Positions 1 to 7,842 of a stretch of 64,000 bases of DNA are shown here, one piece after another. This DNA comes from Sphingomonas sp. MA1305. Its GTDB lineage: Bacteria > Pseudomonadota > Alphaproteobacteria > Sphingomonadales > Sphingomonadaceae. Made by a program: the position numbers and the translations under genes. Under the pieces are notes generated by a model. That model was not told the origin of the DNA. It searched no databases and saw only the letters and a program-made list of their open reading frames with translations. The stretch covers positions 682,001 through 746,000 of the forward strand of contig NZ_RCVT01000002.1 of NCBI RefSeq assembly GCF_016107325.1, written 5' to 3'. Positions within the stretch are counted from its first letter, which is position 1, and every line of letters starts with the position of its first letter.

Positions 1-43
1 CCAGCGGCTGGGCGGGATCCGTGTCATCGCCCGCCGCCGCCGC

Positions 44-463
44 TCAGCCGAGCCGGTGCTTGAGCGCGAGCATCGCCAGCGCCGCCTCGGCCGCGCCGCC
101 GCCCTTGTCGAGCTGCGCGGGATCGGCGCGGCGGATCGCCTGCTCCTCGTTTTCCGTGGTCAGGATGCCGTTGCCGATCGGCAGGCCGTCCATGGTCAGC
201 GCCATGACGCCGCGCGCGCTCTCGTTGGAGACGATCTCGAAATGATAGGTCTCGCCGCGGATCACCACGCCGAGCGCGACATAGCCGTCATACTGGCCCG
301 TCTCCGCGGCAAGTGCGATCGCGCCGGGCACTTCCAGCGCGCCGGGCACGGTGACGGTGGCGTGGCTGTGCCCCGCCGCCTCGATCGCGCGCCGCGCGCC
401 GGCGAGCAGCATGTCGTTGAGATGATCGTAGAAGCGCGCTTCGACGATGAGGATATGGGCCAT
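44..463 (-). CDS. ribH: 6,7-dimethyl-8-ribityllumazine synthase
   Basis: Condenses 5-amino-6-ribitylamino-uracil with 3,4-dihydroxy-2-butanone 4-phosphate to give lumazine, the penultimate step of riboflavin synthesis in the cytosol. The 139-residue product is of normal length for the subunit. It shows the substrate-binding stretch [10 protein letters not shown] (about 40-49), the conserved [10 protein letters not shown] with the catalytic-type His near residue 74, and [13 protein letters not shown] (98-109). The start chosen is the ATG giving [12 protein letters not shown]; longer readings run into the ribBA gene. It is the last gene of the minus-strand rib operon, 14 bases after the ribBA stop. 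Confidence 0.95.
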   Translation of the reverse strand: MAHILIVEARFYDHLNDMLLAGARRAIEAAGHSHATVTVPGALEVPGAIALAAETGQYDGYVALGVVIRGETYHFEIVSNESARGVMALTMDGLPIGNGILTTENEEQAIRRADPAQLDKGGGAAEAALAMLALKHRLG

Positions 464-477
464 CGTAAATCCTTGGG

Positions 478-1608
478 TCAGTCGATCCGCCGCTCGCCGA
501 CGATCGACAGGCCGTAGCCGTCGAGGCCGACCAGCGTGTGGTGCGTGTTGGTCAGCAATTTCATTTCCTCGACGCCCAATTCGGTCAGGATCATCGCGCC
601 GACGCCATAGTCGCGCAACTCCTCCATGTCCTCGGCGGGCAGCGTTCCGGCCCTCGCCTGCAGCGCGACGGTGAACTGGTCGGCGCGCGGCCGGTTGATG
701 ACGACGACGACGCCCGCGCCCTCCTCGCCGATGATCTCCATGGAGCGGCGCAGCAGCTCGGCACGACCGCCGCCCTCGCCGAAGATGTCGGCGAACGGCG
801 ACAGGGCGTGCATGCGCACCAGCGTCGGCTTGCCGGGATCGATCTTGCCCTTGACCAGCGCGATCTGTTCGGAACCGGTCGCCCGGTTCCAGAAGGTCAT
901 CGCGGTCCATTCGCCGCCCCATTCGCTGACGAAGCGCGCCTCGGCCCGCTTCTCGACGAGATGGTCGTGGCGACGGCGATAGGCGATCAGATCGCGGATC
1001 GTGCCGATCTTCAGCGCATGGCGCTGCGCGAAGCCGACGAGGTCGTCGAGGCGCGCCATCGTCCCGTCGTCGTTCATGATCTCGCAGATCACGCCGCTGG
1101 GATTGAGGCCGGCGAGCCGCGACACGTCGACCGCCGCCTCGGTATGGCCGGTGCGCACCAGCACGCCGCCGTCGCGCGCCACCAGCGGGAAGACGTGGCC
1201 CGGCGTGACGATCTCGTCGCGGCCCTTGGACGAGTCGATCGCCACCGCGATGGTGCGGGCGCGGTCGGCGGCGGAGATGCCGGTGGTGACGCCGTCGCGC
1301 GCCTCGATCGAGGTGGTGAAGGCGGTTTCGTAGCGCGTGCCGTTGTTGCGGCTCATCAGCGACAGGCCGAGCTCCTCGACCCGCCGCTTGGTCAGCGCCA
1401 GGCAGATCAGGCCGCGGCCGTGCGTCGCCATGAAGTTGATCTTCTCCGGCGTCGCCATCTGCGCCGGGATGACCAGGTCGCCCTCATTCTCGCGATCCTC
1501 GTCGTCGACCAGGATGAACATCCGGCCATTGCGCGCCTCGTCGATGATCTCTTCGGGGCTGGAGAGGAAGGCGTGCCGCAACTGCGACAGCTTAGCGGGA
1601 CTGGCCAC
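478..1608 (-). CDS. ribB: 3,4-dihydroxy-2-butanone-4-phosphate synthase with degenerate GTP cyclohydrolase II-like C-terminus
   Basis: Makes the four-carbon precursor of the lumazine ring from ribulose 5-phosphate. Residues about 15-210 are the RibB domain, with [16 protein letters not shown] (acidic metal-binding loop), [16 protein letters not shown] '[13 protein letters not shown]' and the [15 protein letters not shown] motif. Residues about 220-376 align with RibA (ends [19 protein letters not shown]), but the zinc-binding cysteines of the RibA motif (C-x10-C-x-C after RVHSE) are absent: the stretch reads [18 protein letters not shown]. So the RibA half is probably not a cyclohydrolase and a separate ribA is expected elsewhere. 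It overlaps ribE by 17 bases. The RibB assignment is firm; the loss of RibA activity is inferred. Confidence 0.93.
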   Translation of the reverse strand: MASPAKLSQLRHAFLSSPEEIIDEARNGRMFILVDDEDRENEGDLVIPAQMATPEKINFMATHGRGLICLALTKRRVEELGLSLMSRNNGTRYETAFTTSIEARDGVTTGISAADRARTIAVAIDSSKGRDEIVTPGHVFPLVARDGGVLVRTGHTEAAVDVSRLAGLNPSGVICEIMNDDGTMARLDDLVGFAQRHALKIGTIRDLIAYRRRHDHLVEKRAEARFVSEWGGEWTAMTFWNRATGSEQIALVKGKIDPGKPTLVRMHALSPFADIFGEGGGRAELLRRSMEIIGEEGAGVVVVINRPRADQFTVALQARAGTLPAEDMEELRDYGVGAMILTELGVEEMKLLTNTHHTLVGLDGYGLSIVGERRID

Positions 1609-2215
1609 GGTAGGATTCCATCCGTTGGAGATAGCGGGCGAGGACGTCGATCTCGATGTTGACGCGCTGTCCCGGCGCCAGCGCGCCGAGCGTCGTCACC
1701 GCCTGGGTATGCGGGATCAGATTGACCGAGAACTGCGTCACCTCGCCTCGGTCCTCGACCCGATTGACGGTCAGCGAGACGCCGTCGACGGTGATCGACC
1801 CCTTGGTCGCGACGAACGGGGCGAGGTCGCCGGGCAAAGCGAAGTCGACGCGGTGCGAATCGCCGTCGGGGCGGACGTCGACCACGGTGGCGACGCCGTC
1901 GACATGACCGGTGACGATATGGCCGCCCAGCTCGTCGCCCAATTTCATCGCGCGTTCGAGGTTGAGCGGCTGACCGATGCGCCACTGGTCGGCGGTGCGG
2001 GCGATCGTCTCGCCCGAGACGTCGACGGCGAACCAATGCGCGCCGCCCGCGTCGGGGCCCTTGTCGACCACGGTCAGGCAGACGCCCGAACAGGCGATCG
2101 AGGCGCCGAGGTCGATGGTCGCGCTATCGTAGGCGGTGGCGATGCGGACGCGGGTGTCGCCGCGGGTATCGACCGACTCGATGGTGCCGACGTCGCTGAC
2201 TATGCCGGTGAACAT
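1592..2215 (-). CDS. ribE: Riboflavin synthase, alpha-type
   Basis: Dismutates two lumazine molecules to riboflavin. The 207-residue protein starts with the family signature MFTGIV and shows the internal duplication of two beta-barrel halves: SIACSGVCLTVVDKG in the first and SITVDGVSLTVNRVED in the second. Length is normal. The start overlaps the end of ribD by 16 bases and its own end overlaps ribBA by 17, so translation of the operon is probably coupled. Confidence 0.96.
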   Translation of the reverse strand: MFTGIVSDVGTIESVDTRGDTRVRIATAYDSATIDLGASIACSGVCLTVVDKGPDAGGAHWFAVDVSGETIARTADQWRIGQPLNLERAMKLGDELGGHIVTGHVDGVATVVDVRPDGDSHRVDFALPGDLAPFVATKGSITVDGVSLTVNRVEDRGEVTQFSVNLIPHTQAVTTLGALAPGQRVNIEIDVLARYLQRMESYRGQSR

Positions 2216-3297
2216 GGTTCGCGCTCGTAGACCTCGAGCCGGTCGCTGCCAAGCGCGCGCGCATCGTCCAGCCGCCAGCGGCCGTGCGCGGCCGCGAGAT
2301 CGGTCAGGCCGATGTCGCCGACCGACGGCAGGCCGGCCCCGATGACGACCGGCGCGCGGTAGAGCAGCAACCGGTCGACCAGATCGGCGGCGAGGAACGC
2401 CGCCGCCGCCCCGGCGCCACCCTCGACGAGGAGATGGTCGACGGGGAGGTCGGCGATGGCGGCGGGTGAGGGGATCACCCGCCAGTCCCCTTCTTCGTCA
2501 TCCCGGCGCAGGCCGGGACCCATGGACAGCGGTGCGCTCCCGCCTCCAGCGGCGTCGTGTCCATGGGTCCGGGCGTCCGCCGGGATGACGGTGGAGGACA
2601 AAACGACCCGCATCGGGCTGCGCGGCTCCAGCCCCGCCAGCCGTACGTCGAGCGCCGGCCGATCAACCTCCCACGTCCCCCGGCCGACCAGGATCGCGCC
2701 ATGCCGGCTGCGCTCCAGATGGGCATGGGCGCGCGCTTCCGGTCCGGTGATCCAGCGGCTGGTCCCGTCGGCCAGCGCGATGCGGCCGTCGAGCGAGGTG
2801 GCGAGCTTCAGCGTCACGAACGGCCGGCCGAGCCGCCGCCGGGTCAGGAAGCCGGCCATGCTCCGCGCCGCCTCCTCGGCGCGCACACCGGTGGCGACCG
2901 CGATGCCCGCCGCGGCGAGGCGCGCGAAGCCGCTGCCGTCGGTGCGGGGATCGGGGTCGTGCAGCGCCGCGACGACCCGCGCGACGCCGGCGGCGACCAG
3001 CAAGTCGGCGCACGCCGGACCGCGCGTGCTGGCATGGGCGCACGGCTCCAGCGTGACATAGGCGGTGGCGCCGCGCGCCGCCGCGCCCGCTTCGGCCAGC
3101 GCCATCGCCTCGGCATGCGGCCGCCCGCCCGGTTGCGTCCAGCCGCGCCCGACCACTCGGCCATGGCGGACGATCACGCAGCCGACATTGGGATTGGGCG
3201 TCGTCCGCCCCTGCGTCCGGGTGGCGAGCGTCAGCGCCGCCTCCATCCACCGCCCATCGTCGGCAGCGACGGTCGCGCCGCCGGTCACAGCCCCCAT
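2200..3297 (-). CDS. ribD: Bifunctional diaminohydroxyphosphoribosylaminopyrimidine deaminase / 5-amino-6-(5-phosphoribosylamino)uracil reductase
   Basis: Catalyses the second and third steps of riboflavin synthesis. Residues about 15-150 form the zinc deaminase (HAE at 61-63; EPCAHASTRGPAC at 84-96 carrying the two Cys ligands). Residues about 158-365 are the NADPH reductase (RPFVTLKLATSLDGRIA, SRWITGPEAR, AILVGRGT, LLVEGGA). Odd feature: residues about 237-267 (STVIPADARTHGHD... to ...SMGPGLRRDD) are encoded by a 91-base inverted repeat of the sphingomonad extragenic-palindrome type, kept in frame within the reductase half. Flanking reductase motifs are intact, so the enzyme is probably functional with a surface loop insertion. 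Starts 13 bases inside the preceding small gene. Confidence 0.94.
   Translation of the reverse strand: MGAVTGGATVAADDGRWMEAALTLATRTQGRTTPNPNVGCVIVRHGRVVGRGWTQPGGRPHAEAMALAEAGAAARGATAYVTLEPCAHASTRGPACADLLVAAGVARVVAALHDPDPRTDGSGFARLAAAGIAVATGVRAEEAARSMAGFLTRRRLGRPFVTLKLATSLDGRIALADGTSRWITGPEARAHAHLERSRHGAILVGRGTWEVDRPALDVRLAGLEPRSPMRVVLSSTVIPADARTHGHDAAGGGSAPLSMGPGLRRDDEEGDWRVIPSPAAIADLPVDHLLVEGGAGAAAAFLAADLVDRLLLYRAPVVIGAGLPSVGDIGLTDLAAAHGRWRLDDARALGSDRLEVYEREPCSPA
2498..2588. repeat. REP-like palindrome inside ribD
   Basis: Two 31-base arms (2498-2528 and 2558-2588) pair as an inverted repeat with three mismatches around a 29-base spacer. The outer ends are TCATCCCGG and CCGGGATGA, the same type of end as the palindromes at 22407-22495 and 26032-26123. 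It lies wholly inside ribD and adds about 31 codons without a stop. Confidence 0.8.
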
Positions 3298-3632
3298 TTG
3301 TTCATTTTGTCGTCGACCGCCTTGAACTGCGCCCGCATCTTGTCGACCCGGGCATTATAGGCGTCGATCTCCTTGTCCTTCTTCACCTTGTCGATCGCCT
3401 GCTGGGCGCGGATCTGCGCATCGGTGCGATCGGCGCGCCATTGCTGGACGTAGATGATCTCCGGCGGCTTGGGCGGAATGTCATAGTCGTTGCGCGCGAA
3501 GGCGTAGACGAAGAAGCCCGTGATCGCGATCGCCGCGGCCAGGAAGCCGAGTTCGTAGCGCTCGCGGCCGGCGAGGAACATGCGCAGGTCCTTATAGGCC
3601 CGCACCGGCGAGAAACGGCTGAAGAAGGACAT
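3285..3632 (-). CDS. Conserved small single-pass membrane protein of unknown function
   Basis: A 115-residue protein with one clear membrane segment (about residues 29-47, FLAAAIAITGFFVYAFAR), a short basic N-terminus, and a charged C-terminal part rich in Lys, Asp, Arg and Gln (about 65-112) that may form a helix or coiled coil. The ATG giving MSFFSRFSPVRAY was chosen because it follows a purine-rich stretch; upstream extension has no conserved look. It overlaps the start of ribD by 13 bases, so it is the first gene of the rib operon in this window. No function recognised. Confidence 0.7.
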   Translation of the reverse strand: MSFFSRFSPVRAYKDLRMFLAGRERYELGFLAAAIAITGFFVYAFARNDYDIPPKPPEIIYVQQWRADRTDAQIRAQQAIDKVKKDKEIDAYNARVDKMRAQFKAVDDKMNKWGL

Positions 3633-3967
3633 GGGGGGAAGATAGGAGCGCTGGCGAGCGGCGACCAGCCCTGGTGATCCGCTGGACGAAACGGTGGCGG
3701 CCGACAACGCAGGGAGCAGGATCGATCGGCATCCCTCTTATCCAGATCACGGTCCGGCCGCGCGCGGCTCGTTCCTCATGCCGGTTGCCCGGCTCGCGTC
3801 GCGTGATCTTCGCGAGCCCATCATCTCGCGCCCGTATCCCGTGAGCATCGGCGGTCGCGGCAATGCCCGCAAGCGGCGAACCGTATGATGTGGGGGGCAG
3901 CGGGTGGTCTGCTCTCGGGAGACCGGTGTGACATTGCAGGCGTTCGCCATAGCGCTAAGCTGACCTT
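3633..3967. other. Non-coding junction between the rib operon and an accessory island
   Basis: About 335 bases with no convincing reading frame. It should hold the promoter of the rib operon on the minus strand. I see no FMN-riboswitch (RFN) motif and no clear -35/-10 pair. Base composition becomes less GC-rich toward the right, where the accessory genes begin. Confidence 0.4.
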
Positions 3968-4360
3968 ATGCGTGATCCAGACTTCGACATCGACGGGTGG
4001 TGCCTTGAGGACGGAGAGGTTCGCCATGCCGAAGCTCCCGAAACTTTCTGGATCCCTGAGCGAAGCAGGCGAGAGAGCCTCGAAGCTGGCGACCTTGCGA
4101 AGCTCATCTTTCGCATCAGTGTCGATAATGAGGACGAGAATGTCTCGATTGAACGCATGTGGGTTCTCGTTCGCGAGCGCACACCAAGCGGATATATCGG
4201 CATCCTTGATAACGAGCCCGGAGCAATCGCTAAAAACGAGGAGTTTTGGCTTGGAACTGAGCTCCCCTTTTCCGCCAAGCATGTGATCAACATCGAAAAG
4301 CGAGACGCGAAGACTATTGCGCTCGCGCTCAAAGAGCCGCGCACGCGCTGGTCAGGCTGA
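3968..4360 (+). CDS. DUF2314/YegJ-like hypothetical protein
   Basis: A 130-residue soluble acidic protein. The central part MWVLVRERTPSGYIGILDN followed by EPGAI and ending WLGTELPFSAKHVINI is like the DUF2314/DUF2185 families ('W.V.. ...G.ldNdP ... G..v.F...hI.di'), some members of which sit next to toxin or immunity genes. That match is from memory of the pattern and is moderate. Codon use is less GC-extreme than in neighbours. It is convergent with the gene at 4518-5048 and lies between the rib operon and an integrase relic, which suggests horizontally acquired DNA. Confidence 0.6.
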   Translation: MRDPDFDIDGWCLEDGEVRHAEAPETFWIPERSRRESLEAGDLAKLIFRISVDNEDENVSIERMWVLVRERTPSGYIGILDNEPGAIAKNEEFWLGTELPFSAKHVINIEKRDAKTIALALKEPRTRWSG

Positions 4361-4517
4361 GTGCTACTCTTGTCCGCTTTTGGAGCGCGGCGACGAAGCA
4401 TAAAACTGTCAGGATTTGGCGATAGCGGACGTCGAGTAACGCACGAGCGGGCGAGTGCCGAGCAATTGGTGAGCGGCCCAAGAGCGAGGGGAGGGCGGAG
4501 AATGTCTCCGCCGCACC

Positions 4518-5048
4518 TTATCGAGGTGGGATCAGAGGCGCCTTCCTCGCAAACTTGCCAGGTGGCACGGGAAGAGGCTCTAACGGGGGCATGGCCGTCT
4601 CGGCTTCGTAAATTCCACGGGTTGCGTCGACGTACATCTGAAATGACACATGTCGTAGATGACGCGCCCAATCACACAGGGGCGGCAGGTCTCCCGCCCA
4701 GACGTGGTAGTTTTGCCGCAGATTCAAAACGACGCCACCCTCGACAGTGACAGCAGGGTATCCATGAACTAGCGCGTGACGATCGTCTTCAATATATGAG
4801 AAGGCTTCGATGATGAGGCTGAGCTGTTGATCGGTGCGCCGGCCGTCTTGCGGGATCAGCTTACGCAACGCCTGCAGCTTTTCTGACATGGGACGCTTTT
4901 GGCACCGTTCGGGCTCGAGAGTTTCTCCCGCGACAAAGCTGAAGTGCCACCAGATCTTACTCACGACAGACTCTGCTGCTGCAACGCTTAGAATGATGCG
5001 TCCGACAAGCGCGCACTCTTGATCGTCCAGCTCCTCACCTTCGGTCAC
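4518..5048 (-). CDS. Hypothetical protein with a possible HEPN-type RX4H motif
   Basis: A 176-residue helical-looking protein. Residues 15-38 (GRIILSVAAAESVVSKIWWH) and the stretch EKLQALRKL to FSYIEDDRHALVHGYPA resemble small HEPN-like alpha-helical proteins; RHALVH fits the R-X4-H arrangement of HEPN ribonucleases and their relatives. No second domain is seen; the proline-rich C-terminus (PPLEPLPVPPG) looks disordered. Next to it on the right is a broken integrase. The HEPN reading is an inference from one motif and the helical pattern; it could be an unrelated family. Confidence 0.55.
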   Translation of the reverse strand: MTEGEELDDQECALVGRIILSVAAAESVVSKIWWHFSFVAGETLEPERCQKRPMSEKLQALRKLIPQDGRRTDQQLSLIIEAFSYIEDDRHALVHGYPAVTVEGGVVLNLRQNYHVWAGDLPPLCDWARHLRHVSFQMYVDATRGIYEAETAMPPLEPLPVPPGKFARKAPLIPPR

Positions 5049-5085
5049 CGATCCACCTCTTCATCTTTGCGGTACCTTTATGTTG

Positions 5086-5330
5086 ATGAACGCCGCGGTG
5101 AAGGCCGCGCGGCCGGCTACAAGCTCACCAACGTTGACGGGCTGTATCTCTCCGTCGCCTCTACGGGCCTGCGCTCCTGGCGCTGGCTGTTCCGCATCAA
5201 GGGATGCGAATAGCTGCTGACGATCGGCGGGTATCCCGATCTCTCGCTCGATCAGGCGCGCGCCCGCAATGACGATGCGGCAGCCGCCCGCGCACGCGGC
5301 GACGATCCCCGGGTTCGTGGAATTGCGAAA
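5086..5330 (+). pseudogene. Remnant of a P4-type tyrosine-recombinase integrase (N-terminal arm-binding domain)
   Basis: The frame from 5118 reads YKLTNVDGLYLSVASTG then LRSWRWLFRIKG, the hallmark of the DUF4102 arm-DNA-binding domain of P4-family integrases. An in-frame TAG at 5211-5213 replaces a residue, after which the same frame continues LLTIGGYPDLSLDQARAR. The expected N-terminal piece (MNAAVKAARP) is present at 5086 in another frame, so there is also a frameshift. The catalytic domain is missing. This marks an old integration event beside the accessory genes to its left. No tRNA or att repeat is seen at the edges. Confidence 0.85.
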
Positions 5331-5610
5331 ACTGGGCGCTTGCCGACGCTCAGGTGGCCTGTGAGAGCTCGTGGATGATTGGGAGGTATCCGCGATCGTC
5401 GATCGTCCAACAAACCACTCGCACTGCCGATGACTGAAGCCTGGCCCCAGCGAGGGCACTTCGCGGTCCATCACTTCAGCTTATAAAATCCTGCCACCGC
5501 ATTGCCCGCCTCCTACGGTTTGTTATTATGGAACGCGACTTGGTAAAAGGCGTGCGGATGGTCGCGATTGGCCGGAAGCGGCCCGGCCGCTTCCGGCGCC
5601 GGTCAGGCGA
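5331..5610. other. Decayed DNA between integrase relic and tonB
   Basis: Short frames only, all interrupted. One plus-strand stretch around 5315-5430 is open for about 38 codons but has no start or recognisable family. Probably more of the decayed mobile element. Confidence 0.35.
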
Positions 5611-6288
5611 TCACTCGTCCTCCAGCACGAAGCGGAGCGTCATCGTCCGCCACGCCTCGACGGGGACGCCGCCGCGCGTGCCCGGCTTGAACCGCCAGCG
5701 GCTTAGCGCCTGGGCCTGGACGGCGCGCCAGAAGGCGTCGCTGGTCGCCTCGACCTGCTCGATCCGCAAGACCCGCCCGTCGACGCCGATCAGCGCGCGG
5801 ACGGTGACCCGGCCCTCGCGATTGGCGCGGCGCTCGGCGGCGGGATAGGGCGGCTGCAACGCATCGGCGTAGCGCGGGTCGACGGTCGGCGCGATCAGCG
5901 GCAGCGGCGGCGCGCTGGTCGGCGCGGACGTCGGCTCGGTGACCGGATCGGTGCCGATCCGCGGGCTGACCGGCGGCGCGATCGGCGGCAGGTCGATGGT
6001 GGTGAGCGGCGCCGTGGTCGGCACCTTCACGATCGGCGTCGGCGCGGCGATCGTCTCGTCGGGCACCTTGGCCACCACGTCATGCGGCTTGGGCTGCACC
6101 TCGGGCGGCGGCGGAGGCTGATCAGGGGGCACCGTATAGGTTTCGATCGGGCCGTCCTTCGGTGGATTGGGCAGCACGTGCGGCGCCGCGAAGATCAACG
6201 CGGCGACCAGTGCGCCGTTGATCGCGATGGCGGCGGTCAGCCCGGTCGGGCTGAAGCGGGTCGGCTTGGCGTGGCGGTCGGCGTACAT
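5611..6288 (-). CDS. tonB: Energy transducer TonB
   Basis: Couples the inner-membrane proton-motive force (with ExbB/ExbD, not in this window) to TonB-dependent outer-membrane receptors. The 225-residue protein has an N-terminal membrane anchor (about 17-36, LTAAIAINGALVAALIFAAP), a long proline-rich periplasmic spacer (about 40-140, with QPPPPPEVQPKP) and the C-terminal TonB domain (about 145-225: YPAAERRANREGRVTVRALI, then ALSRWRFKPGTRGG). A strong ribosome-binding stretch GGGAGAGGG precedes the start. It stands alone, 115 bases after gltX. Confidence 0.92.
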   Translation of the reverse strand: MYADRHAKPTRFSPTGLTAAIAINGALVAALIFAAPHVLPNPPKDGPIETYTVPPDQPPPPPEVQPKPHDVVAKVPDETIAAPTPIVKVPTTAPLTTIDLPPIAPPVSPRIGTDPVTEPTSAPTSAPPLPLIAPTVDPRYADALQPPYPAAERRANREGRVTVRALIGVDGRVLRIEQVEATSDAFWRAVQAQALSRWRFKPGTRGGVPVEAWRTMTLRFVLEDE

Positions 6289-6335
6289 GAACCCTCTCCC
6301 GTTATGGTCGCGTGACGTATCTCCTCTGATTCGTG

Positions 6336-6348
6336 TGATGTTACATCA
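6336..6348. promoter_or_regulatory. Short perfect palindrome upstream of tonB
   Basis: TGATGTTACATCA is a perfect 5-3-5 inverted repeat 48 bases upstream of the tonB start, where an operator would sit. Metal-responsive repressors often control tonB, but the sequence does not match the classical Fur box, so the regulator is unknown. Confidence 0.35.
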
Positions 6349-6403
6349 TGCATCGCGCAGGTCAAGTTGCGTCCGTCCATGCGCGAACTTTGTGAACTTT
6401 GCC

Positions 6404-7738
6404 TCAGCCGGCGGCGCGGCGCAGCCGCTCGACCGCGCGCGTGGGGCCGATCAGCGGCAGCAGCGCCGCCATGTCGGGCCCCTGGTCGCGGCCGGTCAGC
6501 GCCTGGCGCAGCGGCAGGAACAGCGCCTTGCCCTTGCGGCCGGTCGCCTGCTTCAGCCGGTCGGTCAGCGCGTGCCAGGGATCGCCCGCCCAGTCGATCG
6601 CCTCGGCGGCCTCCGCGGCGGCGGCCAGATAGGCGCGGGTGTCGGCATCGGCGCCGGGGGCCTCCACCGGCCCCTCGATCACCTGCCACCAGTCACCGGC
6701 GTCGGCGACGCGGGTGAGGTTGGGGCGCACCGCTTCCCATTCCGCCGCGCCCATGCCTTCGGGCAGCCGCCCAGCGACCGCCGCATGCGGCAGCTGATGG
6801 ACGATACGGGCATTGACCTGCGCCAGCTCCGCCTCGTCGAAGCGCGCCGGCGCCCGGCCGAAGCGGGTGAAGTCGAGCGCGGCGATCAGCGGTGCCGGAT
6901 CGACCAGCGGCTCGACCGGGTCGCTGGTGCCGATCCGGGCGAGCAGCGCGATCACCGCCTGCGGCTCGATCCCCTCTTCGCGGAAATGGTCGACGCCGAG
7001 CGAGCCGAGCCGCTTCGACAATTTGCCCTCGCTGCCGGTCAGCAGCGCCTCGTGCGCGAAGGCGGGCGGGGTGACGCCCATCGCCGCGAACATCTGCAGC
7101 TGCAGCGCGGTGTTGGAGACATGGTCTTCGCCGCGCACGACATGGGTGATGCCGAGATCGGCATCGTCGATCGCCGACGGCAGCATGTACAGCCACGATC
7201 CGTCCGCGCGGCGGATGACCGGGTCGCTCATCGTCCGGGGATCGAATTGCTGCGGCCCGCGGATCAGATCGTCCCAGACGATCGGCGCGTCATGGTCGAG
7301 CTTGAACCGCCAGTGCGGTCGCACCCCGTCGGCCTCCAGCTGCGCCCGCTCCGCTTCGCTGAGCTGTAGCGCGGCGCGGTCGTAGACCGGTGGCAGGCCG
7401 CGACCGAGCAGGATCTTGCGCTTGAGATCGAGCTCCTGCGCCGTCTCATAGGCCGGGTAGATGCGTCCGGCGGCGCGCAGGGCGTCGAAGCGCGCCTGAT
7501 AGAGCGCGAAGCGCTGCGACTGGCGCACCTCGACATCCGCATCGAGGCCGAGCCAGGCGAGGTCGGCGCGGATCGCGTCGATGTAGCGCTCCTCCGATCG
7601 CTCGGCATCGGTATCGTCGATGCGCAGCACGAACCGGCCGCCGTCGCGCTGTGCCAGCATCCAGCTGTGCAGGGCGGTGCGGATGTTGCCGACGTGCAGG
7701 CGGCCGGTCGGCGAGGGAGCGAAACGGGTCACGGTCAT
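6404..7738 (-). CDS. gltX: Glutamate--tRNA ligase
   Basis: Charges tRNA-Glu, and in lineages without GlnRS also mischarges tRNA-Gln for the GatCAB route. The 444-residue protein starts MTVTRFAPSPTGRLHVGN (class I HIGH-type motif) and carries KLSKR near the middle (KMSKS-type loop). The ATG at 7738 was chosen because the HIGH motif must lie at the N-terminus; the extra 27 codons upstream are not conserved in look. Many alphaproteobacteria have two GluRS paralogues; which one this is cannot be told from sequence here. A tRNA-Gln gene is at 28085. Divergent from prs. Confidence 0.94.
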   Translation of the reverse strand: MTVTRFAPSPTGRLHVGNIRTALHSWMLAQRDGGRFVLRIDDTDAERSEERYIDAIRADLAWLGLDADVEVRQSQRFALYQARFDALRAAGRIYPAYETAQELDLKRKILLGRGLPPVYDRAALQLSEAERAQLEADGVRPHWRFKLDHDAPIVWDDLIRGPQQFDPRTMSDPVIRRADGSWLYMLPSAIDDADLGITHVVRGEDHVSNTALQLQMFAAMGVTPPAFAHEALLTGSEGKLSKRLGSLGVDHFREEGIEPQAVIALLARIGTSDPVEPLVDPAPLIAALDFTRFGRAPARFDEAELAQVNARIVHQLPHAAVAGRLPEGMGAAEWEAVRPNLTRVADAGDWWQVIEGPVEAPGADADTRAYLAAAAEAAEAIDWAGDPWHALTDRLKQATGRKGKALFLPLRQALTGRDQGPDMAALLPLIGPTRAVERLRRAAG

Positions 7739-7842
7739 GTGCGCGGCGGTAGCCAGCCGGGGCGGCATGAACAAGCGCGCTTCCGATTCGGACAAGACCG
7801 CCCTAAGGGACCGTGCCATCCGACGGGGTGGAGCACGTGCGC

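Noticed and set aside
1..27. Possible start of a minus-strand gene (ATG at 27-25, reading MTRIPPSRW off the left edge)
   Set aside because: Only nine codons are visible and there is no good ribosome-binding site. Not enough to call.
3633..3967. Search for an FMN riboswitch upstream of the rib operon
   Set aside because: The conserved RFN blocks were not seen on the minus strand.
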